Positions 32,748-43,053 of a DNA stretch of 64,000 nt are shown here, piece by piece (position 1 is the first letter of the stretch; each line of letters opens with the position of its first letter). The translations under genes were made by a program, and so were the position numbers. The stretch is from Nemertoderma westbladi (lineage: Eukaryota > Xenacoelomorpha > Nemertodermatida > Nemertodermatidae): the NCBI GenBank assembly GCA_032718475.1, contig JAUCBJ010002937.1, forward strand, positions 45,001-109,000. The letters are read 5' to 3'. Under the pieces are notes generated by a model. That model saw only the letters and a list, made by a program, of their open reading frames with translations. It searched no databases and was not told the DNA's origin.

Positions 32748-34227
32748 ATGAGTTTTGATCCACCACCACCAAGTGGCGAAGTTAATAAATTTACTGTAAG
32801 ACCTCGTTCTTCCAGAACAGCATCCACTACAACCATGAATTATATCGACATTGCTGCTATAAACCGTGGGTTAGGACAACTATACCGACATATGGATATT
32901 GGCATGTTGGAACTGGAAAATCAAACCCAACAATCAGGTGAACACACGCCAGATATTAGCCGAAAAATGGACAAACTAGAAGGTAGGTGGAATAATATTC
33001 TAGAATTGTATCAGAAACAGTGTTATTATTTCGAAAATATAGGAGGTAGTGTCGACGAACATCAGCAAGCTCGCAATAAATATGTAAGTTTAAGGGGGGG
33101 GGGTATACCCCCCCATGAACCTTTTTTTAAAATGGCTGTCAATTAGTGTTAAATGATAATATTGCTATTTTGTCATGGTCAACCACTGTATGGAAGGCCA
33201 AATAGCCTTTATAGTAAAATTTGAAAATTTGTAGCCTCCCTCTAGCGGCTGGCGGCGGAATTAAAGATTTCACTAAAATTGCTACTAGTCCCTCAATTTT
33301 GGTCCAAATTTCTTGAAACCAACTTTTTTGGACTCAGCGTGATCAACTCTACAAAAGTTATCTTATAGAATTTTTAATTAGCCAATTTTATTTTAATTAA
33401 TTAATTTAATTAATTAATTATCATATTTTTAATTAAAAATGGCTAATTAGAAAAAATGGCAATATTTATCAAAATTCCATAAGATAACTTTTAAAGAGCT
33501 TCCAAAGCTCGTTCGAATGAGCCATAAACGAAGAAAATTGGTTGAAAAATGACGGAGGAGTAGTAATTTGAAAAGGAAAAATGTCATTCCGAGAAAATGC
33601 CCTTCAAAGTTTAAACCGTCCCGCCAAAATTGGCTGTCTGTGTTCTGGTTGGTTAATTATTTCTGGCACGAATAATGCACACCAACGAGTTAAAATGTTC
33701 ATTTCTGGGGTTTTCGTGGTCGCTGATTTCATTTCCGATGTCAGTTTTAATTTTTAGTGGAATCTAGTCTATCTGTCTGTCTGTCGGTCTTCTGTCTTTC
33801 TTACAATTTGACGGACAGATCGTCATACGGAAAAACAGTGATAACTCGAGAACTGAAATAGGTCTCACTAAGCGGTTTTCAGATTTGTAATCCTCATTAA
33901 ATTCTGCTCTAGATGAGATAAAGAAACAATAATTTGAAAATTTTACCTGAGGGGGGGTATACCCCCCCCTTAAGTGATCGGTATAAATTGCTAGTAGACA
34001 GGATGTCCATTTGTGAAGGAACCTCAATACAAGAGGCATCTTCGGTAAGTTCAAGGTTACAATCAGTTACCTATACACCAGTCACCTCGCTAACATGGGA
34101 CAAGTATCCCATGACATTTTCATCCATTCCCAGGCCAAATATAGATCGTACTGTACTTCATACTGACAATGACATACTTAATGTCCTTTCTCCACATCGA
34201 CTTAATGGTAGACCTAGACCCCATTAA
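32748..34227 (+). CDS. BEL/Pao upstream ORF (Gag N-terminal-like), split by a foldback element
   Basis: ATG at 32748 (MSFDPPPPSGEVNKFTV). The first part runs to the TTAA at 33090 and has a helical segment (MDKLEGRWNNILELYQKQ) like the coiled N-terminal part of BEL Gag proteins. The second part resumes at the second TTAA (33970) with SDRYKLLVDRMSICEG and ends at TAA 34225-34227. The insertion with one TTAA copy is 880 bases, so the two parts are in different phases as they stand but agree if the insertion is left out. Seven triplets after the TAA stay open to the Gag-Pol ATG at 34249, again in phase. As present, the insertion truncates the product. Confidence 0.6.
33090..33973. mobile_element. 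TTAA-flanked foldback/MITE element inside the BEL/Pao upstream ORF
   Basis: A TTAA duplication (33090-33093 and 33970-33973) bounds about 876 bases. The ends are inverted repeats that are themselves palindromes: ten Gs, TATA, seven Cs on the left; seven Gs, TATA, eight Cs on the right. The whole interior is an imperfect hairpin. For example AAAAGTTATCTTAT (33354-33367) pairs with ATAAGATAACTTTT (33481-33494), and the AT-rich apex is near 33415. More distant arms also match (GCTACTAGTCCCTCA against the complement near 33545-33570). TTAA targeting is typical of piggyBac-type transposases, but these end sequences are not ones I can assign. No coding sequence. Confidence 0.85.
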
Positions 34228-34248
34228 ACTGTAGAATATATCCCTGAT

Positions 34249-37200
34249 ATGGAAAATCGCTCTAGGCAAGGGAGTGTAGGAGGACAGTCTTCACAGCCCT
34301 CTGTTGTATCAAATTCTAGTTCCACTAGGTCATCTAGGATGAGGAGGATTGTTGATGGAAAAGCAGCAATCCTTGCCAAGCGGCAGGCTGCAGAAGCATT
34401 ACGGCTTTCTCAGCAGATGGAACGGGAAAGGGTTCACGTCGAAAATGAGTTACTAATTGCTCAGGAGAACACACGCATTGAGGATGCTGAGCGGAAGGCC
34501 AAACGTTTTGCAGAAGATGTAAAACGTGCTGCAGAAGAAGATGCAATTCGAGCTAAGGAAGAAGCGGAGCGCATCCAGCAGGAAGCAAGACAACGGATTC
34601 AGGAAAGCAAAAAAAAGAATGAAATCTATACTCGCATCCGCCAATTTGATGACCTCAGGGATCTGCAGCAAGCACAACATCAGCTTCAAGCAGAGGAGTA
34701 TAGACAACAATTGGATATAGCAGAGTTGACTGCGATTGAAAGAGATACATCAGTAGACCTAGAAGCTCTAGCAATTCCATCAGTCCAATCCACTCCATTT
34801 TTAGATGAACTGGTACCTAACAAAATTGTGGGTGACCCTGACCACCCCATACAGGCATTCAACCCAGCTACCGGAATTGGACTAAGCAATACCAACTTAA
34901 CTGCGAATCACCCTATTGCTGTGGTAGATCATCCTACTGTAGTCAGTCCTATAGCCGCCAACGTAACCCCTTCTCGCTCAGAGCAATTGAGTAAACAAAA
35001 ACTCAAATTTGATCAAATACACAAACATATGGCCACTGATAGTGAAGAGGATTCCCCATCTGATTTACCACCTAACCATATTAAACCTCAAAAAACGATG
35101 ATTTTCCACAGAGTAGTAGGGAAAAACAAGGTTTCCATGCCATCCATACCTGAGGACCACCCTGTGACTCAGCAGCAGTTGAGTGAAGTATTAAACGGTG
35201 TAAAAAACTCAATAACTGAATTGTCTCGACATATGCCGACTCCTTTGTTTCCTAATAAGGACAGCAGTCTATATCGGATGAACTCAGAGACCCACCTAAG
35301 GGAACAAATATATTCCCAAAATCTGCCCAGGCCCACCAAACCTAACAGGTCAACTAAAAGTTTTTCAATCCCACAGACTCCCTTACCAAATCGATCATGT
35401 GTAGCTAGTGCCTATGGACCTTCACATTATCCACATGTGCGTAATGCATGTGATCAAGGAAAGGAATTGAATCCTAGATTACTTTCATCTCCTATAGTTA
35501 TAGAAAAATTTCATGTACCAAGGGGACCTTGTGATAGTGCATTTTATGCCAGACCTCGTAGTACGCGCCAATGGGCTGAGACTCAACCAGTAAACTCACT
35601 AGTTAATGGGCAATATGAAGGGGACCATGGTCGTGAGTGGAGTAGGGACTCAGTTGGGGGGCAAACACCATACCGAGCAGGTGAGTATGATAGGCAACCC
35701 CATAATCAACATGGTTACAGAGATCGAGGAGATCCAGACAGGGACTCTAGCCCACATAAACCTTCTGATGATGGTGACTTGTGTGACAGTGATGGTCACC
35801 AGAGTGACAACAAGCCATATGTTTCTTCTAAATCTCGAAAAGGTCATCGTGGCCATCCCCAACCCCAACTAGGGACACCTTGTCACCATCCAACTTCTAC
35901 CCAGCAGCATGCCCTGTTCGAAAAGTTAGCACTATCCTTGGAGGCTCCTAAACTGGACCCAACTCCCTTCACTGGAGATCCCAAGAAATTCTTAGGTTTT
36001 AAAAACCGTTTCATAACCCAAGTAGATGCTAAGGAAGTCCCTGATGATGTTAAATTACGTTACTTGATTACTTATGTATGGGGAGAACCATTAGACATGA
36101 TAGAACACTATGAGGGCATGGTTGATGGTTATGCACAAGCCTGGAGCACTTTAGAGAGACTGTATGGACAGCCGGCGAAGGTGATGAAAGCCGTAGTAGC
36201 TGATGTTACTCGTTGTAGGTATCCTGTGGCATCTCCCAAGGAGTTATTAAAATACTCACATGATGTTCGGCGGACAATGGATATACTTCAAAGCCTGAAC
36301 TGTTATGCTTATGTCAATAACCCTGACTTCATTCAGCAGATCGCTTCAAACCTTTCGAATGTTATCAGGAACCGCTGGGCAACTCAAGTACATGAATATC
36401 GAATGCGAAATGGTACTGACCCAGGTATGCCTGAACTTGTAGTTTTCCTTGACAGGGAAACCAGTATTGCAACCTGCCCTCTTTATGGGCCGCAAGCTGC
36501 TAGTGATATCTTGAAGTGCAAGATGGGAGACCGTTTTAAGGGTTTTTTTCCACGGCCATCTCCTGAATCGACTCCAACAAGCACTATGGAAAACTTCCAT
36601 ATCCATGACTCACCATCTGCCGATATCAATGTTGCGGAACCTCCTTTAGGTGACGACAATTATAAAGGTGAGCAGGACTCTGAGTTAGATGTGAATGCAA
36701 TGACAGCTGATTGTTTGCCTTGTCTATGTTGTAATGATAAACACCCACTAACCCAGTGCACACGTTTTCAGGGTTATGGTTCTGATGCTTGTTATGACTT
36801 TGTTATAGAACATAAATTGTGCACACTGTGTCTTAGGAAAGGTCACTGGAGGCGAAAGTGTCGCTCAAAATATAGGTGTAATTTAAACGGTTGTGGAAAA
36901 TGCCATGCTAGAGTGTTACATCCAGAGCCCGGTAAAACAGAAGAAGAAACAGATGATCTGATCCGCAATTATTATGCTCTTCAGCGTGACAGCCAATCAG
37001 AAACTTCAGTAAAGTTTAGTAAATTTATGGCTCCGATAAACAAGCCCAATCATAAGCTGTACAAGCAGGTGGCCGCCATGGCATCAAACCATAATGTTCT
37101 GACCGAGGCCAAAGCTGTGTTTTTTCGTGTTGTTCCACTTGAAGTAAGTAGTCACACTACAGGGCGGAAACTCACTACCTTCGCTTTATTAGATGAAGGG

Positions 37201-40200
37201 TCAACAGGGACCTTCATAGACAAGGTAGTTGGACATTACTTAGGCATTGAGACACAATATGTTGATGTTTCGTTGAACGCTATACTCACCCAGGGTGATG
37301 ATAAGACAATAGAACAAGGAAGTTGCATAGTAAGATCTATAATGAAGGAAGGAAAAATCAATCTTGATCTCCATCATGTAATGCTTATGTCTGATCTTCA
37401 TCTAAACTATGCTAGACCACAAAAATGGTCCATCGACGACCTTCCTTACTTAAAAAATATCAATCTCAAATACCCAGATGTGGACATTGACCGTATATCG
37501 ATGCTGATAGGAATAAATAATCCACAGGCACACAAAATCATTAGATCTGTCTGGGGACCTACACCCTATGATGAAGCGAACAACCCACATGCCATTAAAA
37601 CACCATTTGGTTGGACTTTAGTTGGGCCACTCATCAATGGGTTACCAAAAATACTTGTGACATCAGAAGATGACAAAAATGATCATATAATGGAACAACA
37701 GCAACCAGATGTTGAATTTCATACTTGCACCGCAATACAAAGTTCATCTTACGATTTTGTCGAGCAGATGGAAGGTGCTCCTCAACCTTGTATATGGAAT
37801 CTTAGTAAGGATACTGATGATGCTAATTACCATTTTATAGATGACTCTCAAACCCATCTATATGCAGACAGGGGACTGGATAATGTTCCTACGTCCAACA
37901 CCATTTGTATAAATCACGTTGAGTGCTGTCCATGGAAAAGAGATAATTGTCCAGATGACATAGTTACACATAATGATTTGAAACGGTTTTGGGACTCTGA
38001 AGCCTATTCTTGCCCAACTGAAATAGCCACAAAGTCAGTGCAAGACCGTAAGTGTGAAAAAATTCTCCAAAACACGACAAAGCTAATTAATGGCCACTAC
38101 TATGTAGGAATGTTATGGATTGACCATGATAAACCTCTAATTAATAACAAATCCTTGGCAATTTCTCGACTTAGGTGGATTAAACGGAAGCTCTCAAAAA
38201 TGCCTGCAGCTCACCAACAGTATCAGTCTATTTTTGATGACTATGAAGCTAAAGGTTATGCCAAAAAATTATCATTGGAAGAAAAAATGGCATTGAATGG
38301 TCCCAGGACTTATTATGTCCCAACCCATCCGGTATGGAACCCTAACAAACCTGGAAAACTCCGTATGGTTAACAATGCTGCTTTAGAGTACAAAGGGATG
38401 AGCCTGAACTCCAATTTGATGGAAGGGCCAAACTTCTATAACTCCATCATTGATGTTCTCCTCAATTTCCGATTACATCGTGTAGTATTTGCCTGTGATG
38501 TTGATGCAATGTTCCACCAGGTGCGGACATATGACTATGACTCACAATCGCAGAATATCATATGGTGGGAGGGTGACACTGAACCTGACAGCATGGTTGA
38601 CTACACTGTGTATCAAATGCAGGTAGCTATATTCGGAGCTACAGACTCTCCATGTCGAGCAACCCATGGATTGAGAACAACAGCAGACGACAACCGAGAT
38701 AAGTTCCCCCCTGAAGTTATTACAGCCATCAAAGAACATTTCTATGTAGATGACGGACTTTCAGGAGCGGAGACAGTAGAACAAGCTGTGAAACTTGCAC
38801 TGGGCGTTATCGATTGCCTTAGCCTGGGGGGTTTTAACCTTGCTAAATTTATATCAAATTCGAAGGACTTTCTTGAGTTCATTCCCCTTGAACGACGAGC
38901 TCAAGTGGATCTAGACCTGGCATTTGATGAACTTCCTGTTGCAAGAGCACTGGGGATAACGTGGTCACCTGAGACTGACACGTTTACATTTAAACCAATC
39001 ACAAAACGACACTCTCCTACCAAACGTGGGTGTTTAGCTACAGTAGCTTCCATCTACGACCCTTTGGGACTAGTTGCCCCTGTTGTACTACGAGGTAAGC
39101 AGTTCCTACAGAGATTGTGGGGACTTAACTTAGGATGGGATGAGATCCTAGACAAGGAGTTACTCGAAGATTGGAACTTGTGGTACCACCAACTCCAACT
39201 CTTGTCTCACCTCCACATTCAACGCCACTATTTTTTTGACCACCTTTCTAACCCGGATGATACATTGCAACTACATCATTTTTGTGATGCAAGTTTAATA
39301 GGATATAGCTGTATTTCGTATATTCGAAAGATATCATCTCTTGGACTTATCACATGTTCCTTGATTTATGCAAAGACCAGGACAGCCCCTTTGAAACAAG
39401 TTCCAATTCCCAAGTTGGAGTTACAAGCTGCAGTATTATTAACCCAGAGTCACAGACAGATTATCTCTAGCATTGGCCCACAGATACAATCATCAAATGT
39501 TGTATGTTGGTCAGACTCAAAGGCAGTTTTATTTCAGCTGGCCAATGAGGCAAGACGGTTTGAAACATATGTCGCCAACCGAGTAGAGGAAATACGCCGC
39601 CATACCACACCTCAACAATGGCGCCATATTCCTGGACATAAGAACCCCGCTGATATTGCTAGTCGCGGCTCCAACCCTTCTGACTTTGTACAGACCTATC
39701 AGAATCCTTGGTTCAATGGACCACTATTTCTTGGACAACCTGAAACACGATGGGAAGAAAAATTACAGATTAAGAATCCCATGGAACATGCTGATCCACC
39801 AGCTAACGCAGGTTTGAAGGCTAACAAGCCTAAAAAACTCACGAAGTCTAAGGTTATTGCCGCCACATATATTACTGAACCAAATAAAGCAATACACAAT
39901 CTACTCCATCGTTTTAGTTCATTTGATTTATTAAAGCGTGTCATTGCTAGATTCCTTGTAAAAATAGAACATATACGTCGTAGAAGTTGTCAAATACGGG
40001 AACTTATAGATGACAAACAGCTGTTTTATAAGTGCTGGATTCTAGCTGAAGCCAAAGCTCTAATTCTTTTACAATCTATGACATTTCGTGATGTTATTGA
40101 CTCTGTCGTTGCCAAGCGACAGCACTCACTCCCCCGAGCCTTTGCTATACTGAACCCCATTGTAGGAACAGATGGTTTATTACGCATGGGATCCAGACTC

Positions 40201-41472
40201 GGTCTTTTGCAGACATCCTCTTATGACATGACGCATCCTATCATCTTACCAACCTCACATCACCTGACAACCGTAATAATAAGAGATGTACACATCAATC
40301 ATGGACACATGGGTGTGGACTATACGATTAACAAGATTAGACAGAAATACTGGGTGCCTGCCCTTAGAAGGTTAGTGAAAACAATTATTAAACATTGCAT
40401 TCCGTGTAGAAAATGTTATGCCAAACCAGGACAACAGATGATGGCTCCTATTCCTATCGTGAGAACAATTGGCTACCTTCCGCCCTTTACCAATCTTGGT
40501 GTAGACCTATTCGGTCCCTTATACGTAACCAGGGGACGCGGATCCGACAAATGTTTTGGTGTACTTCTCACATGCATGAGTTCTAGAGCTGTGGTGTTAG
40601 ATTTATCACTTAACTACAGTGCAGACGCACTGCTGTGTGTGCTACGGCGTTTTATTTGTAACCACGCGGGAGTAGAGAACATTTACTCTGATCAAGGGAG
40701 TCATTTCGGTGGTAGTGAAACTGAGTTGGATAGACTCGCTATAGAAGCCCAGGAAGCTGGAATACCTCACGATATCATTGGAAAGATCACATGGTTCTTC
40801 CAAACCCCTACGGCCAGTCATCATGGGGGCGTATGGGAAAGGTTAATTAAAACTACGAAAAATACCTTTCGTGCACTTATGGAAGAACGGCACTCCCAAC
40901 ACAAACTAGTTTCTGAGGAAGTATTGCGAACCACCATGGCTGAAGTTCAATACCTTATCAACAACAGGCCTCTCTGTTCCCTTAATGATGACGTGACGTC
41001 AAACGAGGTATTGACCCCCAATCATCTCCTACTACGAAGGAAAACAACAGTACCGTCTTCAAATGAATTATTACACGAACTCTATGACGGACACGAACTG
41101 CATTACAAGAAAATGTGGAGGAAGTCCCAATATCTAGCTAGCCAATACTGGCGTATATGGCGTGAAACCTATATACAAAATCTCATGACGCGACAGAAGT
41201 GGCTCCAACCACACCGTAACTTCAAAGTAGGAGATATAGTCTTAGTGATTAACCCCGACACAAAACGCCACAATTGGCAGGTAGGACGTGTTACTGAGGT
41301 CTTACCGAGTGCAGATGGACTAATTCGCACTGTTCACGTGAGAACAAAGACATCCGTGTTATGCCGCCCTATACAAAAAATATGTTTATTGGAAATGGCA
41401 TTAGATGACTCTATGAAAAACATACCAGTAAATGACGACTCCCCTCACACTAAAAATTTGACTGGGGACTAA
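34249..41472 (+). CDS. BEL/Pao Gag-Pol polyprotein (2407 codons, uninterrupted)
   Basis: Complete polyprotein for reverse transcription and integration. In order: a charged coiled coil (~40-165); a low-complexity linker; Gag core of the DUF1759 type (~564-720); Cys/His zinc-knuckle region (~822-870, CTLCLRKGHWRRKC); retropepsin-like protease with LLDEGSTG (Asp 982); reverse transcriptase (~1320-1560) with Asp 1417/1419 in FACDVDAMF and YVDD at 1499-1502; RNase H starting HFCDAS (Asp 1680); integrase zinc finger (His 2015, Cys 2050 and 2053); integrase core with Asp 2086, Asp 2148 and Glu 2197; and a C-terminal DUF5641-type domain (FKVGDIVLV, ~2325). All expected catalytic residues seem present. 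An in-phase TAA lies 21 bases before the ATG. Together with the identical LTRs, this suggests a potentially mobile copy. Confidence 0.95.
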   Translation: MENRSRQGSVGGQSSQPSVVSNSSSTRSSRMRRIVDGKAAILAKRQAAEALRLSQQMERERVHVENELLIAQENTRIEDAERKAKRFAEDVKRAAEEDAIRAKEEAERIQQEARQRIQESKKKNEIYTRIRQFDDLRDLQQAQHQLQAEEYRQQLDIAELTAIERDTSVDLEALAIPSVQSTPFLDELVPNKIVGDPDHPIQAFNPATGIGLSNTNLTANHPIAVVDHPTVVSPIAANVTPSRSEQLSKQKLKFDQIHKHMATDSEEDSPSDLPPNHIKPQKTMIFHRVVGKNKVSMPSIPEDHPVTQQQLSEVLNGVKNSITELSRHMPTPLFPNKDSSLYRMNSETHLREQIYSQNLPRPTKPNRSTKSFSIPQTPLPNRSCVASAYGPSHYPHVRNACDQGKELNPRLLSSPIVIEKFHVPRGPCDSAFYARPRSTRQWAETQPVNSLVNGQYEGDHGREWSRDSVGGQTPYRAGEYDRQPHNQHGYRDRGDPDRDSSPHKPSDDGDLCDSDGHQSDNKPYVSSKSRKGHRGHPQPQLGTPCHHPTSTQQHALFEKLALSLEAPKLDPTPFTGDPKKFLGFKNRFITQVDAKEVPDDVKLRYLITYVWGEPLDMIEHYEGMVDGYAQAWSTLERLYGQPAKVMKAVVADVTRCRYPVASPKELLKYSHDVRRTMDILQSLNCYAYVNNPDFIQQIASNLSNVIRNRWATQVHEYRMRNGTDPGMPELVVFLDRETSIATCPLYGPQAASDILKCKMGDRFKGFFPRPSPESTPTSTMENFHIHDSPSADINVAEPPLGDDNYKGEQDSELDVNAMTADCLPCLCCNDKHPLTQCTRFQGYGSDACYDFVIEHKLCTLCLRKGHWRRKCRSKYRCNLNGCGKCHARVLHPEPGKTEEETDDLIRNYYALQRDSQSETSVKFSKFMAPINKPNHKLYKQVAAMASNHNVLTEAKAVFFRVVPLEVSSHTTGRKLTTFALLDEGSTGTFIDKVVGHYLGIETQYVDVSLNAILTQGDDKTIEQGSCIVRSIMKEGKINLDLHHVMLMSDLHLNYARPQKWSIDDLPYLKNINLKYPDVDIDRISMLIGINNPQAHKIIRSVWGPTPYDEANNPHAIKTPFGWTLVGPLINGLPKILVTSEDDKNDHIMEQQQPDVEFHTCTAIQSSSYDFVEQMEGAPQPCIWNLSKDTDDANYHFIDDSQTHLYADRGLDNVPTSNTICINHVECCPWKRDNCPDDIVTHNDLKRFWDSEAYSCPTEIATKSVQDRKCEKILQNTTKLINGHYYVGMLWIDHDKPLINNKSLAISRLRWIKRKLSKMPAAHQQYQSIFDDYEAKGYAKKLSLEEKMALNGPRTYYVPTHPVWNPNKPGKLRMVNNAALEYKGMSLNSNLMEGPNFYNSIIDVLLNFRLHRVVFACDVDAMFHQVRTYDYDSQSQNIIWWEGDTEPDSMVDYTVYQMQVAIFGATDSPCRATHGLRTTADDNRDKFPPEVITAIKEHFYVDDGLSGAETVEQAVKLALGVIDCLSLGGFNLAKFISNSKDFLEFIPLERRAQVDLDLAFDELPVARALGITWSPETDTFTFKPITKRHSPTKRGCLATVASIYDPLGLVAPVVLRGKQFLQRLWGLNLGWDEILDKELLEDWNLWYHQLQLLSHLHIQRHYFFDHLSNPDDTLQLHHFCDASLIGYSCISYIRKISSLGLITCSLIYAKTRTAPLKQVPIPKLELQAAVLLTQSHRQIISSIGPQIQSSNVVCWSDSKAVLFQLANEARRFETYVANRVEEIRRHTTPQQWRHIPGHKNPADIASRGSNPSDFVQTYQNPWFNGPLFLGQPETRWEEKLQIKNPMEHADPPANAGLKANKPKKLTKSKVIAATYITEPNKAIHNLLHRFSSFDLLKRVIARFLVKIEHIRRRSCQIRELIDDKQLFYKCWILAEAKALILLQSMTFRDVIDSVVAKRQHSLPRAFAILNPIVGTDGLLRMGSRLGLLQTSSYDMTHPIILPTSHHLTTVIIRDVHINHGHMGVDYTINKIRQKYWVPALRRLVKTIIKHCIPCRKCYAKPGQQMMAPIPIVRTIGYLPPFTNLGVDLFGPLYVTRGRGSDKCFGVLLTCMSSRAVVLDLSLNYSADALLCVLRRFICNHAGVENIYSDQGSHFGGSETELDRLAIEAQEAGIPHDIIGKITWFFQTPTASHHGGVWERLIKTTKNTFRALMEERHSQHKLVSEEVLRTTMAEVQYLINNRPLCSLNDDVTSNEVLTPNHLLLRRKTTVPSSNELLHELYDGHELHYKKMWRKSQYLASQYWRIWRETYIQNLMTRQKWLQPHRNFKVGDIVLVINPDTKRHNWQVGRVTEVLPSADGLIRTVHVRTKTSVLCRPIQKICLLEMALDDSMKNIPVNDDSPHTKNLTGD

Positions 41473-42647
41473 TAATATTACAAATTAGTAAATATGAAAG
41501 TCAAATTTCAGTGTTATTTTATTCCAATGTTGATTTACATTTTGGTAAGTCAGTTGTAAAAACTTAATAATAATTTGATTGGAAGGTTTGTTTTCAATAA
41601 TTAAAATATCTCAAAACCATGTCTGTCAAAACCATATTTGCTTATATAGAGCTAGTTTTTGCCTATAAGCAAACCAGGAAGATGTGACTAGATTTTACAA
41701 AATAATAATATTTCCACCAAATTATTATTAAGTGAAGTAAAGAATATGTGTTAACTAATAGCTAACATAATAAGACTATTTATTTAGATATCTCTTTGAA
41801 TTCTCTTTGGTGAGTATAAAGTTCAAACCTTCTTCCATACGTGGAACGTCCAACAACACCAGGTTAGCTAATCCGAACTGGACACCATATTTTCGTGTTT
41901 CGAAATGGCTATTGCGTCGATGTATGAACTCCTCAACAATTCGGAAATATCTTACGTTGCCTGGTCAATAAATTATATAATATTATCGCTCTGTCCTGTC
42001 GGATGGAATGTACGAACTACAGACAGAGTGGAAAAAATTAAAATATAAGTGCGGAATATTTAAATATAAAATCGCACGGCATTCGAGTGAAGTATATTAA
42101 TAATCATGAACCGCCTGAAATTGCTTCATCATCAAAACGAAATATAAATGTAAATAAATCTAAACCTTTACATTTATTGCAATTCCAATTTATTAATACA
42201 ATAAAATTACACAATTACGTAAGTTGCTTTCGAGCAATTGGTAACCTAATAATTATTTGGTATAACCTTTGTGCATATTTATTTTTATAAACACAACATT
42301 CCCGTAACACCTTACCACCCTGGTGTGTGACTATATTACTTATAAACTGAAAGAAAATTGTACATATATGCCTCAACTTTCAAGTGTTTTGTGTAGTCAT
42401 TTTTGCATAATGGTGAGTTATTTTTTCGTATTTGTGTAGTTATAAAGAAAATGAAGTATTTAGTTTGTTGTATTACTAACTAATAGGAAGTTATGTACGT
42501 ACAGATAGCAATATTTTTTTTAAACTGAAACTTTTCACGCTTCAGGTGCCTTTACTTAGATTCCAAGTGCAATTTATAGAGTATCAATATGTTATTTTGT
42601 GAAAGATATTTCCCATTTATTTATGTATGTAATTTTTTTTCTACACC
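41473..42647 (+). other. BEL/Pao 3' non-coding region
   Basis: About 1.2 kb of AT-rich sequence between the Gag-Pol stop and the polypurine tract. A 67-codon frame (42087-42290) has a hydrophobic C-terminus but no family signal and AT-driven composition, so I do not call it a gene. No env-like sequence is seen. Confidence 0.6.
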
Positions 42648-42667
42648 GTAAAAAAAAAATTAGGGGA
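42648..42667 (+). promoter_or_regulatory. BEL/Pao polypurine tract
   Basis: AAAAAAAAATTAGGGGA lies within two bases of the TGTATTCG start of the 3' LTR. Its G-rich end fits a plus-strand primer site. Confidence 0.6.
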
Positions 42668-42668
42668 C

Positions 42669-43053
42669 TGTATTCGAATCGATATACTTTTAGCATTTAG
42701 GACCTAATTATTGTTAACCCTCTTTTTTCTTTATCAGTAAAAGCCGTACCGGTAACAAGATTCATTGTTGCATTCTAAATATAGCAATCAGCCCTATGTG
42801 TAGAAGTTGTTTGTTTCCGTACCGGTAAAGTACCTATCTATATATATGGTGCCCTAACTTCACCATTTGTTACGAGATTCCGTTAACTGTTTATCTGTTT
42901 ATTGAGATTATTATTATATTATTATGTATTAACAACCTAATTTCTCTTCAACGAAATCTCCGTTAACATCTTGGCTTTACAGCTTTAGTCAATTCAGCAA
43001 TACGTCGACATTCAGATTAGGGAACCTCCGGTTTATGCCCGGTTATGCATACA
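42669..43053 (+). repeat. BEL/Pao 3' LTR (385 bp)
   Basis: Same length and, by eye, same sequence as the 5' LTR. It ends GCATACA directly before the second copy of the 11-bp target duplication. Confidence 0.93.

Larger units (their letters stand above)
30857..43053 (+). mobile_element. Full-length BEL/Pao LTR retrotransposon
   Basis: A 12.2-kb element with 385-bp LTRs (TG...CA), candidate primer-binding site, upstream frame, single Gag-Pol frame and polypurine tract. Both LTRs read as identical when I compare them line by line, so insertion was recent. GATCTGATTGC lies on both sides (30846-30856 and 43054-43064), while the uninterrupted RTE copy at 4537-4566 has that sequence once (as its complement), so the duplication is 11 bp. 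BEL/Pao elements usually make 4-6 bp. The element carries a TTAA-flanked foldback insertion. No env-like gene is seen after pol. Confidence 0.93.

Noticed and set aside
34334-40824. Antisense frames over BEL/Pao Gag-Pol
   Set aside because: Shadows of the 2407-codon frame, which carries all conserved motifs.
42087-42290. 67-codon frame after BEL/Pao pol as a possible env-like gene
   Set aside because: Too short, AT-driven composition, no signal peptide or glycoprotein features.
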